Below, one piece after another: positions 1 through 7,976 of a stretch of DNA of 47,848 nucleotides (its first letter is position 1; each line of letters opens with the position of its first letter). The DNA comes from Gammaproteobacteria bacterium (lineage in GTDB: Bacteria; Pseudomonadota; Gammaproteobacteria; DSM-16500), in contig JAJPJH010000076.1 of NCBI GenBank assembly GCA_021324335.1, forward strand, positions 1-47,848, read 5' to 3'. Position numbers and translations under genes: made by a program. The notes beneath the pieces are model-generated. The model was not told where the DNA came from and ran no database searches. It was given only the letters and a program-made list of their open reading frames with translations.

Positions 1-425
1 AATACATTCGCACGCTGATACAGATGAAAACAAATTTGCATCATCCTTCTGAGCAAGTCCTGGATTTGCGGCATCCTGTTCGGTATGCAGGTGGTCCTGA
101 ACATAGGCCGCATCTGCGACGAGGACATATACCGGGAAGTTTTGCTTTTCCGTATATGACGATGTTTGAAGGGGATGGTAAATTTAAGCCGATAGAAAAA
201 ATCCGCAGGCAGCTTATTGGCTTGGGGATTGATTGGCAATATCCAATAGTGACCACCTGTGGTTCAGGGATTACGTCTGCGATTTTGAATTTTGTGCTAG
301 ATCTTTTAAATCACCCGCAACATTCGTTGTATGACGGCTCTTGGTCAGAATGGGGTTGGGATCAGTTGTATCCGGGTGAAGAAAGTGTTGAAGAAAGGCC
401 GGTTCGGACTAGTTTGGAAACATAA
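1..425 (+). CDS. C-terminal rhodanese domain of a sulfurtransferase (SseA-like), 5' partial
   Basis: The reading frame is open from the left edge (frame beginning at base 3), so this is the end of a longer gene; the ATG at 24 is internal. The protein carries the second-rhodanese-domain signatures of thiosulfate/3-mercaptopyruvate sulfurtransferases: an LRRGHIPGS stretch, the active-site loop CGSGIT with the persulfide-forming cysteine, and the closing LYDGSWSEWG motif. Such enzymes move sulfane sulfur from mercaptopyruvate or thiosulfate to thiol or cyanide acceptors in the cytoplasm. CG(S/T)G(V/I)T favours the mercaptopyruvate type over the CRKGVT type of thiosulfate enzymes. The N-terminal, non-catalytic rhodanese domain would lie outside the window. 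No terminator is obvious before the tRNA 10 bp downstream. Confidence 0.85.
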   Translation, partial: YIRTLIQMKTNLHHPSEQVLDLRHPVRYAGGPEHRPHLRRGHIPGSFAFPYMTMFEGDGKFKPIEKIRRQLIGLGIDWQYPIVTTCGSGITSAILNFVLDLLNHPQHSLYDGSWSEWGWDQLYPGEESVEERPVRTSLET

Positions 426-434
426 ACAGCTTAT

Positions 435-506
435 GCTCCCTTCGTCTAGTGGTTAGGACATCGCCCTCTCACGGCGGTAACACGAGTTCGAATCTCGTAG
501 GGAGCG
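435..506 (+). tRNA. tRNA-Glu, anticodon CTC
   Basis: The sequence folds as a tRNA: acceptor arms 435-441 and 499-505 pair perfectly, with discriminator G506. The anticodon arm is 461-465/473-477 with a 7-base loop at 466-472, anticodon CTC at 468-470, and a standard TTCGAAT T-loop. It is close to the E. coli glutamate tRNA, but that has anticodon TTC. The CCA end is not encoded. Decodes GAG. Confidence 0.93.
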
Positions 507-583
507 ATATATATCCCCTGTCTAATGTATTCCTGGGTTGGTTTTACTTCTCCATCCTTCCATTATGTAGATTGTTTTTGTAA

Positions 584-1465
584 TCAGGATTTGTGATTTT
601 CTTCAATTGGAGGTTCATTGGAGATCCAGCTTAAAATCGCTTCTAATTTGTGTAGGAATGATTCAAATGGCGGAAGCTTTGGCATTTGATGCCGTAACTG
701 GGTTGACCATTCTGATTCAAGTAGCTTGCGATTATCATGTGTTTCAATTAATTCCATTTTCGGAAATGGAACTGATCGATTATCGCATTTCTTTTGAAGT
801 GTTTTTCTCATCAAAATTACATTTGTATTCGAATCTTTTTGCTGATACAGATGGACTACATCGTATAAATCTCTTGGCCTGAGTCGTTGTACAAGCGCAC
901 GTAATTTTTCAGCAAACAATTCTTCATATGAATAGGCAAGAATTCTTTTTCCTTCTTCCAACATGTCAGAGTAAGGGTGATATACCTCTTTAATTTGTGG
1001 TTCAAGAATAAGTGGTTCATCAAGTGTCAAGTCTATCTTAATTCTCGGTAGTCTGATTACATTTACGTTCCGTTGGATTGGCCCGCGATATGTTAATTTA
1101 CCGTGCACGGAGGTTGTGTTTCTCGGGTTTTTAAAAATTTCAAATTCAACCCCTTGCTCTGGTAGCTCAATGCCTGACTTGTCATATATCCATTGCGCTA
1201 TTTCAATAAAGAGATTTTTATAAAATTCCTCAGTGGATTCGTGTGGTTCACCTCGATAAGTGAAGTCGAGGTCTTCTGAAAATCGATAGGTTTCAAAATA
1301 GCATTTTTTTAGACAAGTTCCACCTTTAAATATCCATGAGTTTTTGGTCGCATCATGATGATGAATCCCTGCTAGTACCCAGCTAAGAATATAATCCTTT
1401 TCAACTATGTCTATTCCTAGTTTTTTTTCGCCAGCGATTTTTTGAATTTCTTCTTTTAATATCAC
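584..1465 (-). CDS. abiEii: AbiEii/AbiGii-family nucleotidyltransferase toxin
   Basis: This 293-residue protein has the AbiEii (DUF1814) pattern of a DNA polymerase beta-like nucleotidyltransferase: an early KDYILSW segment, the G-S-like loop FKGGTCL, then SEDLDFT with the paired acidic residues, and a conserved EKLRAL-x-R-x-RDLYDV block near residue 190-205. Characterised members inhibit growth by transferring nucleotides to tRNA, and act in type IV toxin-antitoxin systems that can abort phage infection. The start codon overlaps the end of the upstream antitoxin gene by 4 bp (ATGA), which implies translational coupling. All key motifs are present, so it looks intact. The downstream stretch to the tRNA gene holds no gene. 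Confidence 0.9.
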   Translation of the reverse strand: MILKEEIQKIAGEKKLGIDIVEKDYILSWVLAGIHHHDATKNSWIFKGGTCLKKCYFETYRFSEDLDFTYRGEPHESTEEFYKNLFIEIAQWIYDKSGIELPEQGVEFEIFKNPRNTTSVHGKLTYRGPIQRNVNVIRLPRIKIDLTLDEPLILEPQIKEVYHPYSDMLEEGKRILAYSYEELFAEKLRALVQRLRPRDLYDVVHLYQQKDSNTNVILMRKTLQKKCDNRSVPFPKMELIETHDNRKLLESEWSTQLRHQMPKLPPFESFLHKLEAILSWISNEPPIEENHKS

Positions 1466-2280
1466 TCTTGGTCCTTAACTTTAAATGATTTTAGTACCCA
1501 CAAATTCCATCGTGTTTCTAAATGATCCCCTTTGATGGCTGGCTCAAGTTGTGAGTAACCAGATTTCAAATTTTTCTTGCATTCCGCTGCGATGCTAGTT
1601 GTAGCATTTGATTTTACTTGTTCAATCAGGAATCCTAATCGTTTATAAACAGCGCTATTATTCATTGCTTTTGCATATTTAAATAGTTTTTCTTGGTTGA
1701 ATTCTTTAGAGCTTACATAGACTGATAGAATGTCAGCTAGCATTCGAATGCCACCAACCACGGTAGGATCATTCAGGCCATCAATAACGGTTTTAGTTGG
1801 ATCAGAAATAGCAATTTTAACTTTTCCGCTCCAAATAGGTTGGGTGCCAAAAATTTTTTTTGGCAAAATCGTTTTAACTTTGAAAATGACACCGTTTAAA
1901 TTTTGCTCGCGTTGATGCACTTTTTTTGTTGTCATGACAAAAATTGAATGGAATATCTGTTCTGTTAATCCCCAGTGATGCGCTGCTGTCCATCCGCCAA
2001 TGTAGCATGGAGGAAAGAGTTTATGGGCAATAAGCCACGGTTCTGTGGGGGTGACTTCGGTAGAGCTCGATTGTAGCGGTATAGGAATGTAAAGACCTCG
2101 ACGTACGCGGTAGAGCCAGCCGTTCTTAGCCCACATGGCAAGCAATCCTGCTGCATGGTAACGACTGATATTTAAAATGTGAGATGCTTCGGCAACAGTG
2201 ATACTCTCTTGCGAGGCTTGTAATAACTTGCCTAATAGTTGTCGCCCTTTATCTCGTAACCCGCCTAATTCTTTTTTCAT
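1462..2280 (-). CDS. abiEi: AbiEi-family antitoxin / autorepressor
   Basis: A 272-residue protein with an N-terminal winged-helix (about residues 15-65, including VAEASHILNIS) and the WLYRVRRGLY block that is hallmark of the AbiEi antitoxin domain, followed by a larger C-terminal domain with WTAAHHWGLTE and the SDPTKTVIDGL stretch. AbiEi proteins bind inverted repeats in their own promoter and neutralise the toxin indirectly. The ATG at 2280 directly abuts a 17-bp inverted-repeat arm and lies only 7 bp after a good -10 box, so there is no room for a Shine-Dalgarno site; the mRNA is probably leaderless. It heads a two-gene operon with the toxin. Confidence 0.9.
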   Translation of the reverse strand: MKKELGGLRDKGRQLLGKLLQASQESITVAEASHILNISRYHAAGLLAMWAKNGWLYRVRRGLYIPIPLQSSSTEVTPTEPWLIAHKLFPPCYIGGWTAAHHWGLTEQIFHSIFVMTTKKVHQREQNLNGVIFKVKTILPKKIFGTQPIWSGKVKIAISDPTKTVIDGLNDPTVVGGIRMLADILSVYVSSKEFNQEKLFKYAKAMNNSAVYKRLGFLIEQVKSNATTSIAAECKKNLKSGYSQLEPAIKGDHLETRWNLWVLKSFKVKDQE

Positions 2281-2339
2281 ACTATATATTTTATTCCATT
2301 TATTGGTTTCAAGTCAAAAAACGGAATAAAATATATAGT
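2281..2339 (-). promoter_or_regulatory. abiE promoter with 17-bp inverted-repeat operator
   Basis: Exact 17-bp arms lie at 2281-2297 and 2323-2339, separated by 25 bp (an inner 3 bp more pair after one mismatch). On the minus strand a -35 TTGACT (2317-2312), an 18-bp spacer and a -10 TAAAAT (2293-2288) sit between and inside the arms, so a protein bound to both arms would cover the promoter. This matches the known autoregulation of AbiEi proteins. The start codon begins 7 bases after the -10. Confidence 0.8.
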
Positions 2340-2469
2340 TTAAATGGCTGCACTTGATAAAACTACATGAAACCCGTAGCATTCCTATGGGTTTTAAGTA
2401 TTTTCATCAAGTTAGCGTTGAATTAGAATTTTAATCCCCCTCTTTGACAACTCTTCCCATGCGTTACAC

Positions 2470-2907
2470 TCATCCACCCTTTCCATTAAGTGCCTTCTCA
2501 TCAAAAAACACCATCCCCGAATAAGGCGCTTTTCTGCAAGCTGCGAGACGATCCTGCAGACTATTAGCATGAATTTCCAGTTTGTGCCCATTTGGATCTA
2601 AAAAGTAAAGTGAATCACCTTCACTCGTATTATCTTTCCACATGATTGCACCTGAGTTTTTAATTTTAGTAGAAAGAGCATGAAAATTTTCGCTACTCAC
2701 GTTAAAAGCAATGTGGGTATATTCGGGAAGAGGTGATGTTCTTGTTTTCGCATCCAATGTTAGACATACCCATAAATTCCCTGCTTAAAGATAAGCGCCT
2801 CTATCCCATCTGGCATGCATTTTGCATCCTAGTAGATTGTAATAAAAATCAATCGATTCATCTAGATCATGGACGGATAATGTTAGGTGATTAATACCTG
2901 TAATCAT
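2470..2907 (-). pseudogene. FosA-like glutathione transferase (fosfomycin resistance family), interrupted by an in-frame TAA
   Basis: Read from the ATG at 2907, the frame gives a FosA/VOC-family protein beginning [15 protein letters not shown], but codon 41 (2787-2785) is TAA; the same frame then continues without shift to 2470. Homologues have a charged residue (usually Glu) at that point (GAYLE), so one G-to-T change of GAA would explain it. The rest is complete: metal ligands His7, His65 (YTHIAF) and Glu111 (GHKLEIH), and the EGDSLYFLDPNGH potassium/substrate loop. Intact length would be 145 residues, normal for FosA, an Mn-dependent enzyme adding glutathione to fosfomycin. A TTG at 2757 could start the 95-residue tail, but that lacks the first metal ligand. 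I read it as a very recent pseudogene, or a sequencing error. Confidence 0.85.
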
Positions 2908-2966
2908 GTATGGAGAGCCTAATATGTGATAGGACTCCATTTTATCTCAATCAGCTTGCTCAACTT

Positions 2967-2999
2967 AAGCCCCAACTTGCAATAAAATTGGGGCTTTTT
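2967..2999 (+). terminator. terminator-like hairpin
   Basis: Nine-bp stem 2967-2975/2988-2996 with GCCCC/GGGGC core, 12-base loop and a T run on the plus strand. It lies just past the 3' end of the minus-strand Asp-box gene. The T run points in the plus direction, so it may work in both directions or guard against antisense reading; the direction is uncertain. Confidence 0.6.
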
Positions 3000-3016
3000 A
3001 ATAGCCGATGAGAATG

Positions 3017-4369
3017 TTAAATATGGGCAATATTCGTCACCCCACCTCCTTGTTGCGTATACGACCACGTTTTGCCATCATCCTCACTTACCAGCCACAA
3101 CGCTTTGGGAGGGGTACTGCCATCTGATTGAATAACTCTCACTTCTTCAGTGATAACCCATGTATTATTCGCATAATCGATGTCAGTTTGAAAAATGTGC
3201 TTTACATTTTTTGGTAAAGATAAATTTTCCGGCATCATCCATGACTGTCCAGCATCATGACTGACGAGAATTAAAAGAGCGTGATTTCCCATTTTCCACT
3301 CACCCGTTGCAACGCAAGTTTCACCCTGGCATTTAATATTAAACAAATAACCATTTTTTAATTTTGTTGGAAAATTTTTTATTTGCGTCCAGGACTTCCC
3401 AGCATCGGCGCTTCTAAAGATAAGAGGTTCCCTACTACCATCAGCATTATTTATCAGGCCGACTGTCATACAAACATTATCTGTACAACTTGCTTTATAT
3501 AAATAGGCGGAATTAAAAAGAGCAGGATCTTGTATATCTGCAACGGCTGACCAGGATTCGCCTTTATCATAACTAGTTAATAGTAAGGGCCATCCTTTAG
3601 AAGTTGTATCACCCCACCATCCTGGCAAGATGCACATATTACTGGAACAGTCGATGTCTTGAAGAAAAATTTTTGAGGAAGGCAAACTTGAAATGTTTTT
3701 TGAATAGGTCCATGATGTTCCTTTATCATGACTGGTTAAAACTACAATATTAAGATTAGCTGAGGTCGATCTATTTTCACCACGTGCGATACATGTATCG
3801 TTATCCATGCATTTCACTTGATCAACAAGTATATTTTCATCAGCATTATAAGCTAATTTTATATTCTCCCATGTTTGTAATTGAGGATTGTTAATATCTG
3901 TATGGCCTAATAAAATTAATGGTTTATTTATATAATTAGCATCAGTTGTATAACCTCCGACGACACAAAAATCATCTTTACAATTGGTAGAGGTAAAATG
4001 AATATTCCGATATGGAATTGCCTCAGAAGTTTGATTTAACCATTTTTGCCCGTTTTCACTTCCTGTGAGTAACAATTCAGATTGATTATCATCTGTATAA
4101 CCAAGAGCGGTACATAAGGTTTCTCTACAACTAATATCTTCTACTCGACCAACATAATTACTATCCACATTGGCAATCTCAATTTTCTGCCAGGATTTAC
4201 CAGCGTCTGAACTGCTAAATAAAATTGGATGAGGCGAAGTATTTTCTTTTGTTTGATATCCCGATGCAAGAAAAGTAGAACTAGCGTTTTCTGATTTTGC
4301 ATAAAGTGGGGTGGTAAGTGTTATTAAGCCAATAGAGAAAAGAGTATAAATAAAATTTTTGCAGTGCAT
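3017..4369 (-). CDS. exported Asp-box (BNR) repeat protein
   Basis: A 450-residue protein with an N-terminal signal peptide (basic start, hydrophobic stretch to about residue 24, cut likely after YAK or nearby). Six clear Asp-box motifs of the S-x-D-x-G-x-x-W type occur (SSDAGKSW, SHDKGTSW, SYDKGESW, SADAGKSW, SHDAGQSW, SEDDGKTW), plus a degenerate SENGQKW, as in sialidase-like or VPS10-like beta-propellers. Between the boxes lie six C-x4/5-C pairs in register (for example CRETLC, CKDDFC, CSSNMC), suggesting one small disulfide per blade. No sialidase arginine triad can be recognised, so enzyme activity is not supported; a binding or surface role is more likely. The ATG is preceded by AAGGA at good spacing. 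Confidence 0.75.
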   Translation of the reverse strand: MHCKNFIYTLFSIGLITLTTPLYAKSENASSTFLASGYQTKENTSPHPILFSSSDAGKSWQKIEIANVDSNYVGRVEDISCRETLCTALGYTDDNQSELLLTGSENGQKWLNQTSEAIPYRNIHFTSTNCKDDFCVVGGYTTDANYINKPLILLGHTDINNPQLQTWENIKLAYNADENILVDQVKCMDNDTCIARGENRSTSANLNIVVLTSHDKGTSWTYSKNISSLPSSKIFLQDIDCSSNMCILPGWWGDTTSKGWPLLLTSYDKGESWSAVADIQDPALFNSAYLYKASCTDNVCMTVGLINNADGSREPLIFRSADAGKSWTQIKNFPTKLKNGYLFNIKCQGETCVATGEWKMGNHALLILVSHDAGQSWMMPENLSLPKNVKHIFQTDIDYANNTWVITEEVRVIQSDGSTPPKALWLVSEDDGKTWSYTQQGGGVTNIAHI

Positions 4370-4624
4370 AAGTGCATCCTTTCTAATATTTTAAATCGAA
4401 CGACAACGATAAGTGATTTTTAGTATGACGGCAACAATAGCTTGTTAATAGCAAAATCATACAAAATCATAGATGCTTACGTATCATTAGGATTTAATTG
4501 ATTTATGAATTTAATTGGATTATTTTTTATCATTTTCATCAAATAGATACAATCATTATCCAATCTATCCGCTATTTCCTACGTTATAATGGAGTAAATA
4601 GCAGGTCAAATTGAAGGGGCCATA

Positions 4625-6850
4625 ATGGATAGTGCTAATTTCCGTATTCTCATTATTGATGATAATCCTACTATCCATGAAGATTTCTTGCGAATTTTAA
4701 AAGCTAATCATCATTCTAGTGAACTCGAAACATTATCCCTCGAGTTATTTGGTCATCAGCAAAAAATCCAGTTGCCTAATTTTGAAATCGATGTCGCTTT
4801 TCAAGGGATAGAAGGCATAAAGTATATTCAGGAAGCACTGCAACAAGGTAGACCTTATTCGCTTGCTTTTGTAGATATTCGCATGCCCCCAGGATTGGAT
4901 GGAATAGAAACGATTAAGCGTATCTGGGAATTAGATAAAGATATTCAAATTGTTATCTGTACTGCCTATTCTGACTATTCATGGGAAGAAACAGTAGCGA
5001 AATTAGGAAAAACTGATAACTTACTTATTCTGAAAAAACCATTTGATAATATCGCGGTACGTCAATTAGCGTGTGCGCTAACAACTAAATGGCAGTTAGC
5101 AAAAGACTCTCATCAGCATACTTCTATGTTAACTAAACAAGTTGCAGATCGTACTCTGGAGTTGCAACAATCACTTTCTTTAGTTAAATCAACTTTTGAA
5201 TCATCAAATGATGGTATTTTGGTGGTAAATAATGACGGAAAAGTCATCGACTATAATCAAAAATTTGTCCATATTCTGCGTATTCCAGAGTCCATTATTA
5301 AAACTAAAAGTGAAGAAGAAATATTAAAATACATAAAAACTCAATTAGAAGATCATGAGAATTATTTTGATAAATTGCAAATATTCCATGTTAAAGCAGA
5401 CGAAACTAGCATTGATGTGCTTAAATTTAAAAACGGAAAAGTATTTGAATGTTATTCACAGCCGCATACTTTAAATAATAAAATAATAGGCAGGATATTG
5501 GATTTTCGTGATATTACAGAGCGTTTTAAATTAGAAGAGAAATTAATTTATCAAGCAACGCATGATGCACTCACCGGGTTGGTTAATCGTGTTAAATTAA
5601 TGGAACAAATGCAATTAACAATAAAAAAATCAGCAGAGAATAATTCTAAATTTGCTGTCTTATTTCTTGATTTTGATCGATTTAAATTAATTAATGACAG
5701 TTTAAGCCATATTGCAGGGGATGAGCTACTGCAAGCAGCGGCTACTCGCTTAAAAAGCGCGATCGGGCCGGAGGATACTTTATCTCGTTTGGGTGGAGAT
5801 GAATTTGTCATTATCTTTACAGATATAATTAATGAAAAAAAGCTTGCTAATAAAGTGAATAAATTATTTAGTCTCTTCCAACGTCCTTTCGATATTGGTG
5901 AGAGAAAAGTAGTACTAACTGCCAGTGTCGGGATTAGCATTTATCCAAAAGATGGGACAACGGTCGATATTTTGCTGAGAAATGCTGACGCGGCGATGTA
6001 TCATGCTAAGGGGAAAAAGGGTAATAATTTTCAGTTTTATGTGCCCGAAATGAGTGTTCAAAGCCTCGCAGAATTAGAGCAAGAAACGGAATTACGTCAA
6101 GCGCTTATTAAAGGCGAGTTTTTTCTTTGTTATCAACCTCAATTTGATTTAAATAGTGAAAAATTAATTGCTGTCGAAGCGCTGCTACGTTGGCAGCATC
6201 CAAAAAAAGGGGTCTTATTGCCAATGGATTTCATACCACTAGCAGAAGAAACTGGATTGATTATTCCTATCAGCGAGTGGGTGTTACGAACAGCATGTGC
6301 GCAAAATAAAGCGTGGCAAGAACTAGGTTTAGAGCCCATCCGTGTGGCTGTGAATGTAACAGCGCAACAATTTAAGCTGCAAAATCTAACCGAAACAGTG
6401 CGGCGTATTTTAGAAGAAACCAAATTAGAGCCCCAGTATTTGGAATTAGAACTTACTGAAAATGTATTACTGAGTAGTCCAGAAATTATTAAGATGGTGG
6501 TTGAATTAAAAAAACTCAATGTTAGCATCGCAATTGATGATTTCGGGACAGGTTATTCTAGCTTAAGCTATTTGCATAAAATACCATTAGATAGATTAAA
6601 AATTGATGCTTCTTTTATTCACCATATTCAGTCAGCAAAAGATGATGAAGTCATTATTCGCGCTGTGATTGCCATGGCCAAGAATTTAAATTTAGAAGTA
6701 TTAGCTGAAGGAGTGGAAACTCTAGATCAACTGAACTTTTTGAGAAAATATAAATGTGAGGATGTGCAAGGATTTTATTTTAGTAAACCATTAATGGCAG
6801 AGGAATTGAAAAAATTACTCGAAAAAACTGTTGTTTCAGAACCAAAATAA
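4625..6850 (+). CDS. response regulator with PAS, GGDEF and EAL domains (c-di-GMP turnover)
   Basis: A 741-residue protein in the order receiver domain (about 6-150; DDNPTIHEDF start, phospho-acceptor Asp84 in FVDIRMPPG), coiled linker, PAS (about 185-300), GGDEF (about 310-475, GGDEF motif 390-394) and EAL (about 485-735). The EAL half keeps EALLRW (518-520), the Asn of NVTAQQF, ELTENVLL, IDDFGTGYSSL, the Lys of LKIDASF and AEGVET, so phosphodiesterase activity is expected. The GGDEF motif is intact, but the inhibitory RxxD site five residues ahead reads GPED, so product inhibition is probably lost. No sensor kinase is next to it. The start is backed by AAGGGG 8 bases upstream, and a TATAAT box lies at 4585-4590. 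Confidence 0.92.
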   Translation: MDSANFRILIIDDNPTIHEDFLRILKANHHSSELETLSLELFGHQQKIQLPNFEIDVAFQGIEGIKYIQEALQQGRPYSLAFVDIRMPPGLDGIETIKRIWELDKDIQIVICTAYSDYSWEETVAKLGKTDNLLILKKPFDNIAVRQLACALTTKWQLAKDSHQHTSMLTKQVADRTLELQQSLSLVKSTFESSNDGILVVNNDGKVIDYNQKFVHILRIPESIIKTKSEEEILKYIKTQLEDHENYFDKLQIFHVKADETSIDVLKFKNGKVFECYSQPHTLNNKIIGRILDFRDITERFKLEEKLIYQATHDALTGLVNRVKLMEQMQLTIKKSAENNSKFAVLFLDFDRFKLINDSLSHIAGDELLQAAATRLKSAIGPEDTLSRLGGDEFVIIFTDIINEKKLANKVNKLFSLFQRPFDIGERKVVLTASVGISIYPKDGTTVDILLRNADAAMYHAKGKKGNNFQFYVPEMSVQSLAELEQETELRQALIKGEFFLCYQPQFDLNSEKLIAVEALLRWQHPKKGVLLPMDFIPLAEETGLIIPISEWVLRTACAQNKAWQELGLEPIRVAVNVTAQQFKLQNLTETVRRILEETKLEPQYLELELTENVLLSSPEIIKMVVELKKLNVSIAIDDFGTGYSSLSYLHKIPLDRLKIDASFIHHIQSAKDDEVIIRAVIAMAKNLNLEVLAEGVETLDQLNFLRKYKCEDVQGFYFSKPLMAEELKKLLEKTVVSEPK

Positions 6851-6871
6851 AGCTAATTAAATGATATAAAA

Positions 6872-6906
6872 AAGGGAGGTTATCATTCTCATTAGCCTCC
6901 CTTCTT
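6872..6906 (+). terminator. rho-independent terminator of the GGDEF-EAL gene
   Basis: Perfect 8-bp stem AAGGGAGG (6872-6879) with CCTCCCTT (6896-6903), followed by CTTT. It lies 22 bp after the stop codon of the c-di-GMP gene and directly before the 3' end of the opposing membrane-protein gene. Confidence 0.75.
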
Positions 6907-6911
6907 TGGGC

Positions 6912-7364
6912 TTAGGGTAATAAATACAACGATAAGAAACACAAGAATTCAAATCCTGCCTGAACCATATGATTTTCTTCCAGGTCAAACTTGAAGATCA
7001 TCTGATCCGCTAAAAAGAACACCATCCACAATAACAATGAAATGATATAAGCCGTTCTAGCGCGTGCCAACCAAACCGTCTTATCGCGGCCTAGCGAAAT
7101 AGTCGCCCATAAGAAGGTCAAGGAAGAGAGCGCTAACCAAAGGATAATGCCGATAAAAAAGAGCGGCGGCAACCAAGCAGGAATGGCGTAAATTTGCAGC
7201 GAGCTGACAAGATTAGGATAGTTGGTGTCAGGTGCCCACGTGGCTTGTAATTGACCTAAGTGAGCAAGACCGCCTGTTACATCGGTCCATAAGGCGATTA
7301 ACCACCATAAAGTCCAGAAAACAACCGTCAGTTTTTTAAAACATTCGTTGCTTAAGCAGCACAT
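6912..7364 (-). CDS. four-helix membrane protein, unknown function
   Basis: I do not recognise the family. From the ATG at 7364 (GGGAGGT Shine-Dalgarno 5 bases upstream, better than the ATG at 7415) it gives 150 residues with about four hydrophobic segments: around 12-28 (VVFWTLWWLIALW), 67-90, 103-122 and 132-148. A short loop with APDTNYPN lies between helices 1 and 2, reminiscent of small inner-membrane proteins in which helix 1 is followed by a large periplasmic loop. A CCLSNEC cysteine cluster sits at the N-terminus. It stands alone between convergent and divergent neighbours. Confidence 0.7.
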   Translation of the reverse strand: MCCLSNECFKKLTVVFWTLWWLIALWTDVTGGLAHLGQLQATWAPDTNYPNLVSSLQIYAIPAWLPPLFFIGIILWLALSSLTFLWATISLGRDKTVWLARARTAYIISLLLWMVFFLADQMIFKFDLEENHMVQAGFEFLCFLSLYLLP

Positions 7365-7484
7365 TGATACCTCCCATTTGAAATAACAGTTCCTCTTTAC
7401 TATATCAAATCCCACATAAATCCCCAGTATCTTTTAAAATGCGCTATCATAAGACCAAGGTGATTGGTTATAGGAAAAGAACCC

Positions 7485-7829
7485 ATGGATTGGCAGGTAT
7501 TTCATACCATTTTGGTGTTTATTCAACGAGGTATCTCAGCGATCGGTATTCTCATTATTCTTTCCGGTGTGATCTTATCGTTAAGTCAGTACCTATACTA
7601 TTTCTTTTCTGGTCAATTACTCTCACAAGGGGAAAGAATCAACGCCATTCGTTTAACCTTAGGTCGTGTTTTAATTTTAGGACTGGAATTTATTGTGGCA
7701 GCCGATTTAGTGGGTACCACGACGACCCCCGATTATTATGCAGTAGGATTGCTAGCGATTATTGTCGTCGTTCGAACAATCTTGAGTTTTTCTATTAATC
7801 GAGAATTAATGTCGCTTAGTAAAGAGTGA
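7485..7829 (+). CDS. DUF1622-like small integral membrane protein
   Basis: A 114-residue protein from the ATG at 7485 (AGGA nine bases upstream; an in-frame TTG at 7464 would add 7 residues). It has an N-terminal helix (VFIQRGISAIGILIILSGVIL), the segment RLTLGRVLILGLEFIVAADLVGT and a last helix GLLAIIVVVRTILSFSINRELM. The pattern R-L-x-L-G-R-x-L-x-L-G-L-E-F-x-x-A-A-D and the closing RT-x-x-S-x-x-x-x-R-E match the DUF1622 family, whose function is unknown. The gene ends at the edge of the convergent lipoprotein gene. Confidence 0.75.
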   Translation: MDWQVFHTILVFIQRGISAIGILIILSGVILSLSQYLYYFFSGQLLSQGERINAIRLTLGRVLILGLEFIVAADLVGTTTTPDYYAVGLLAIIVVVRTILSFSINRELMSLSKE

Positions 7830-7976
7830 TTATTTCTGTGGTGCTGGCTTATAACCTTGCTGCTGCAATAAAATGGTAGCTTGTTTTTGATCGAAAGGTT
7901 GTAGTGAATTGATAGAAGAGCAAGCAGATAAGCAAGCGACCATGATGATGCTTCCTAGCAAAAGTAGGGTTTTCAT
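7830..7976 (-). CDS. 48-residue lipoprotein
   Basis: A small ORF starting with ATG at 7976 that overlaps the stop codon of the upstream PTPS-family gene by 4 bp (ATGA), so it should be translationally coupled. The sequence has a basic MKT start, a hydrophobic stretch and a lipobox LSAC with the acylated Cys at position 19, followed by a short polar tail ending QQQGYKPAPQK. It is therefore probably a tiny membrane-anchored lipoprotein. No family is recognised. The tight coupling to a cytoplasmic pterin enzyme is odd and may just reflect co-transcription. Confidence 0.7.
   Translation of the reverse strand: MKTLLLLGSIIMVACLSACSSINSLQPFDQKQATILLQQQGYKPAPQK

Noticed and set aside
5551..6528. Two 129-codon minus-strand frames inside the GGDEF-EAL gene
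   Set aside because: Both are antisense to conserved catalytic domains and have shadow-like composition.
7439..7798. 119-codon plus-strand frame overlapping the DUF1622 gene
   Set aside because: Arg/Ser/Tyr-rich product without membrane segments; it is a shadow frame of the real membrane-protein gene.
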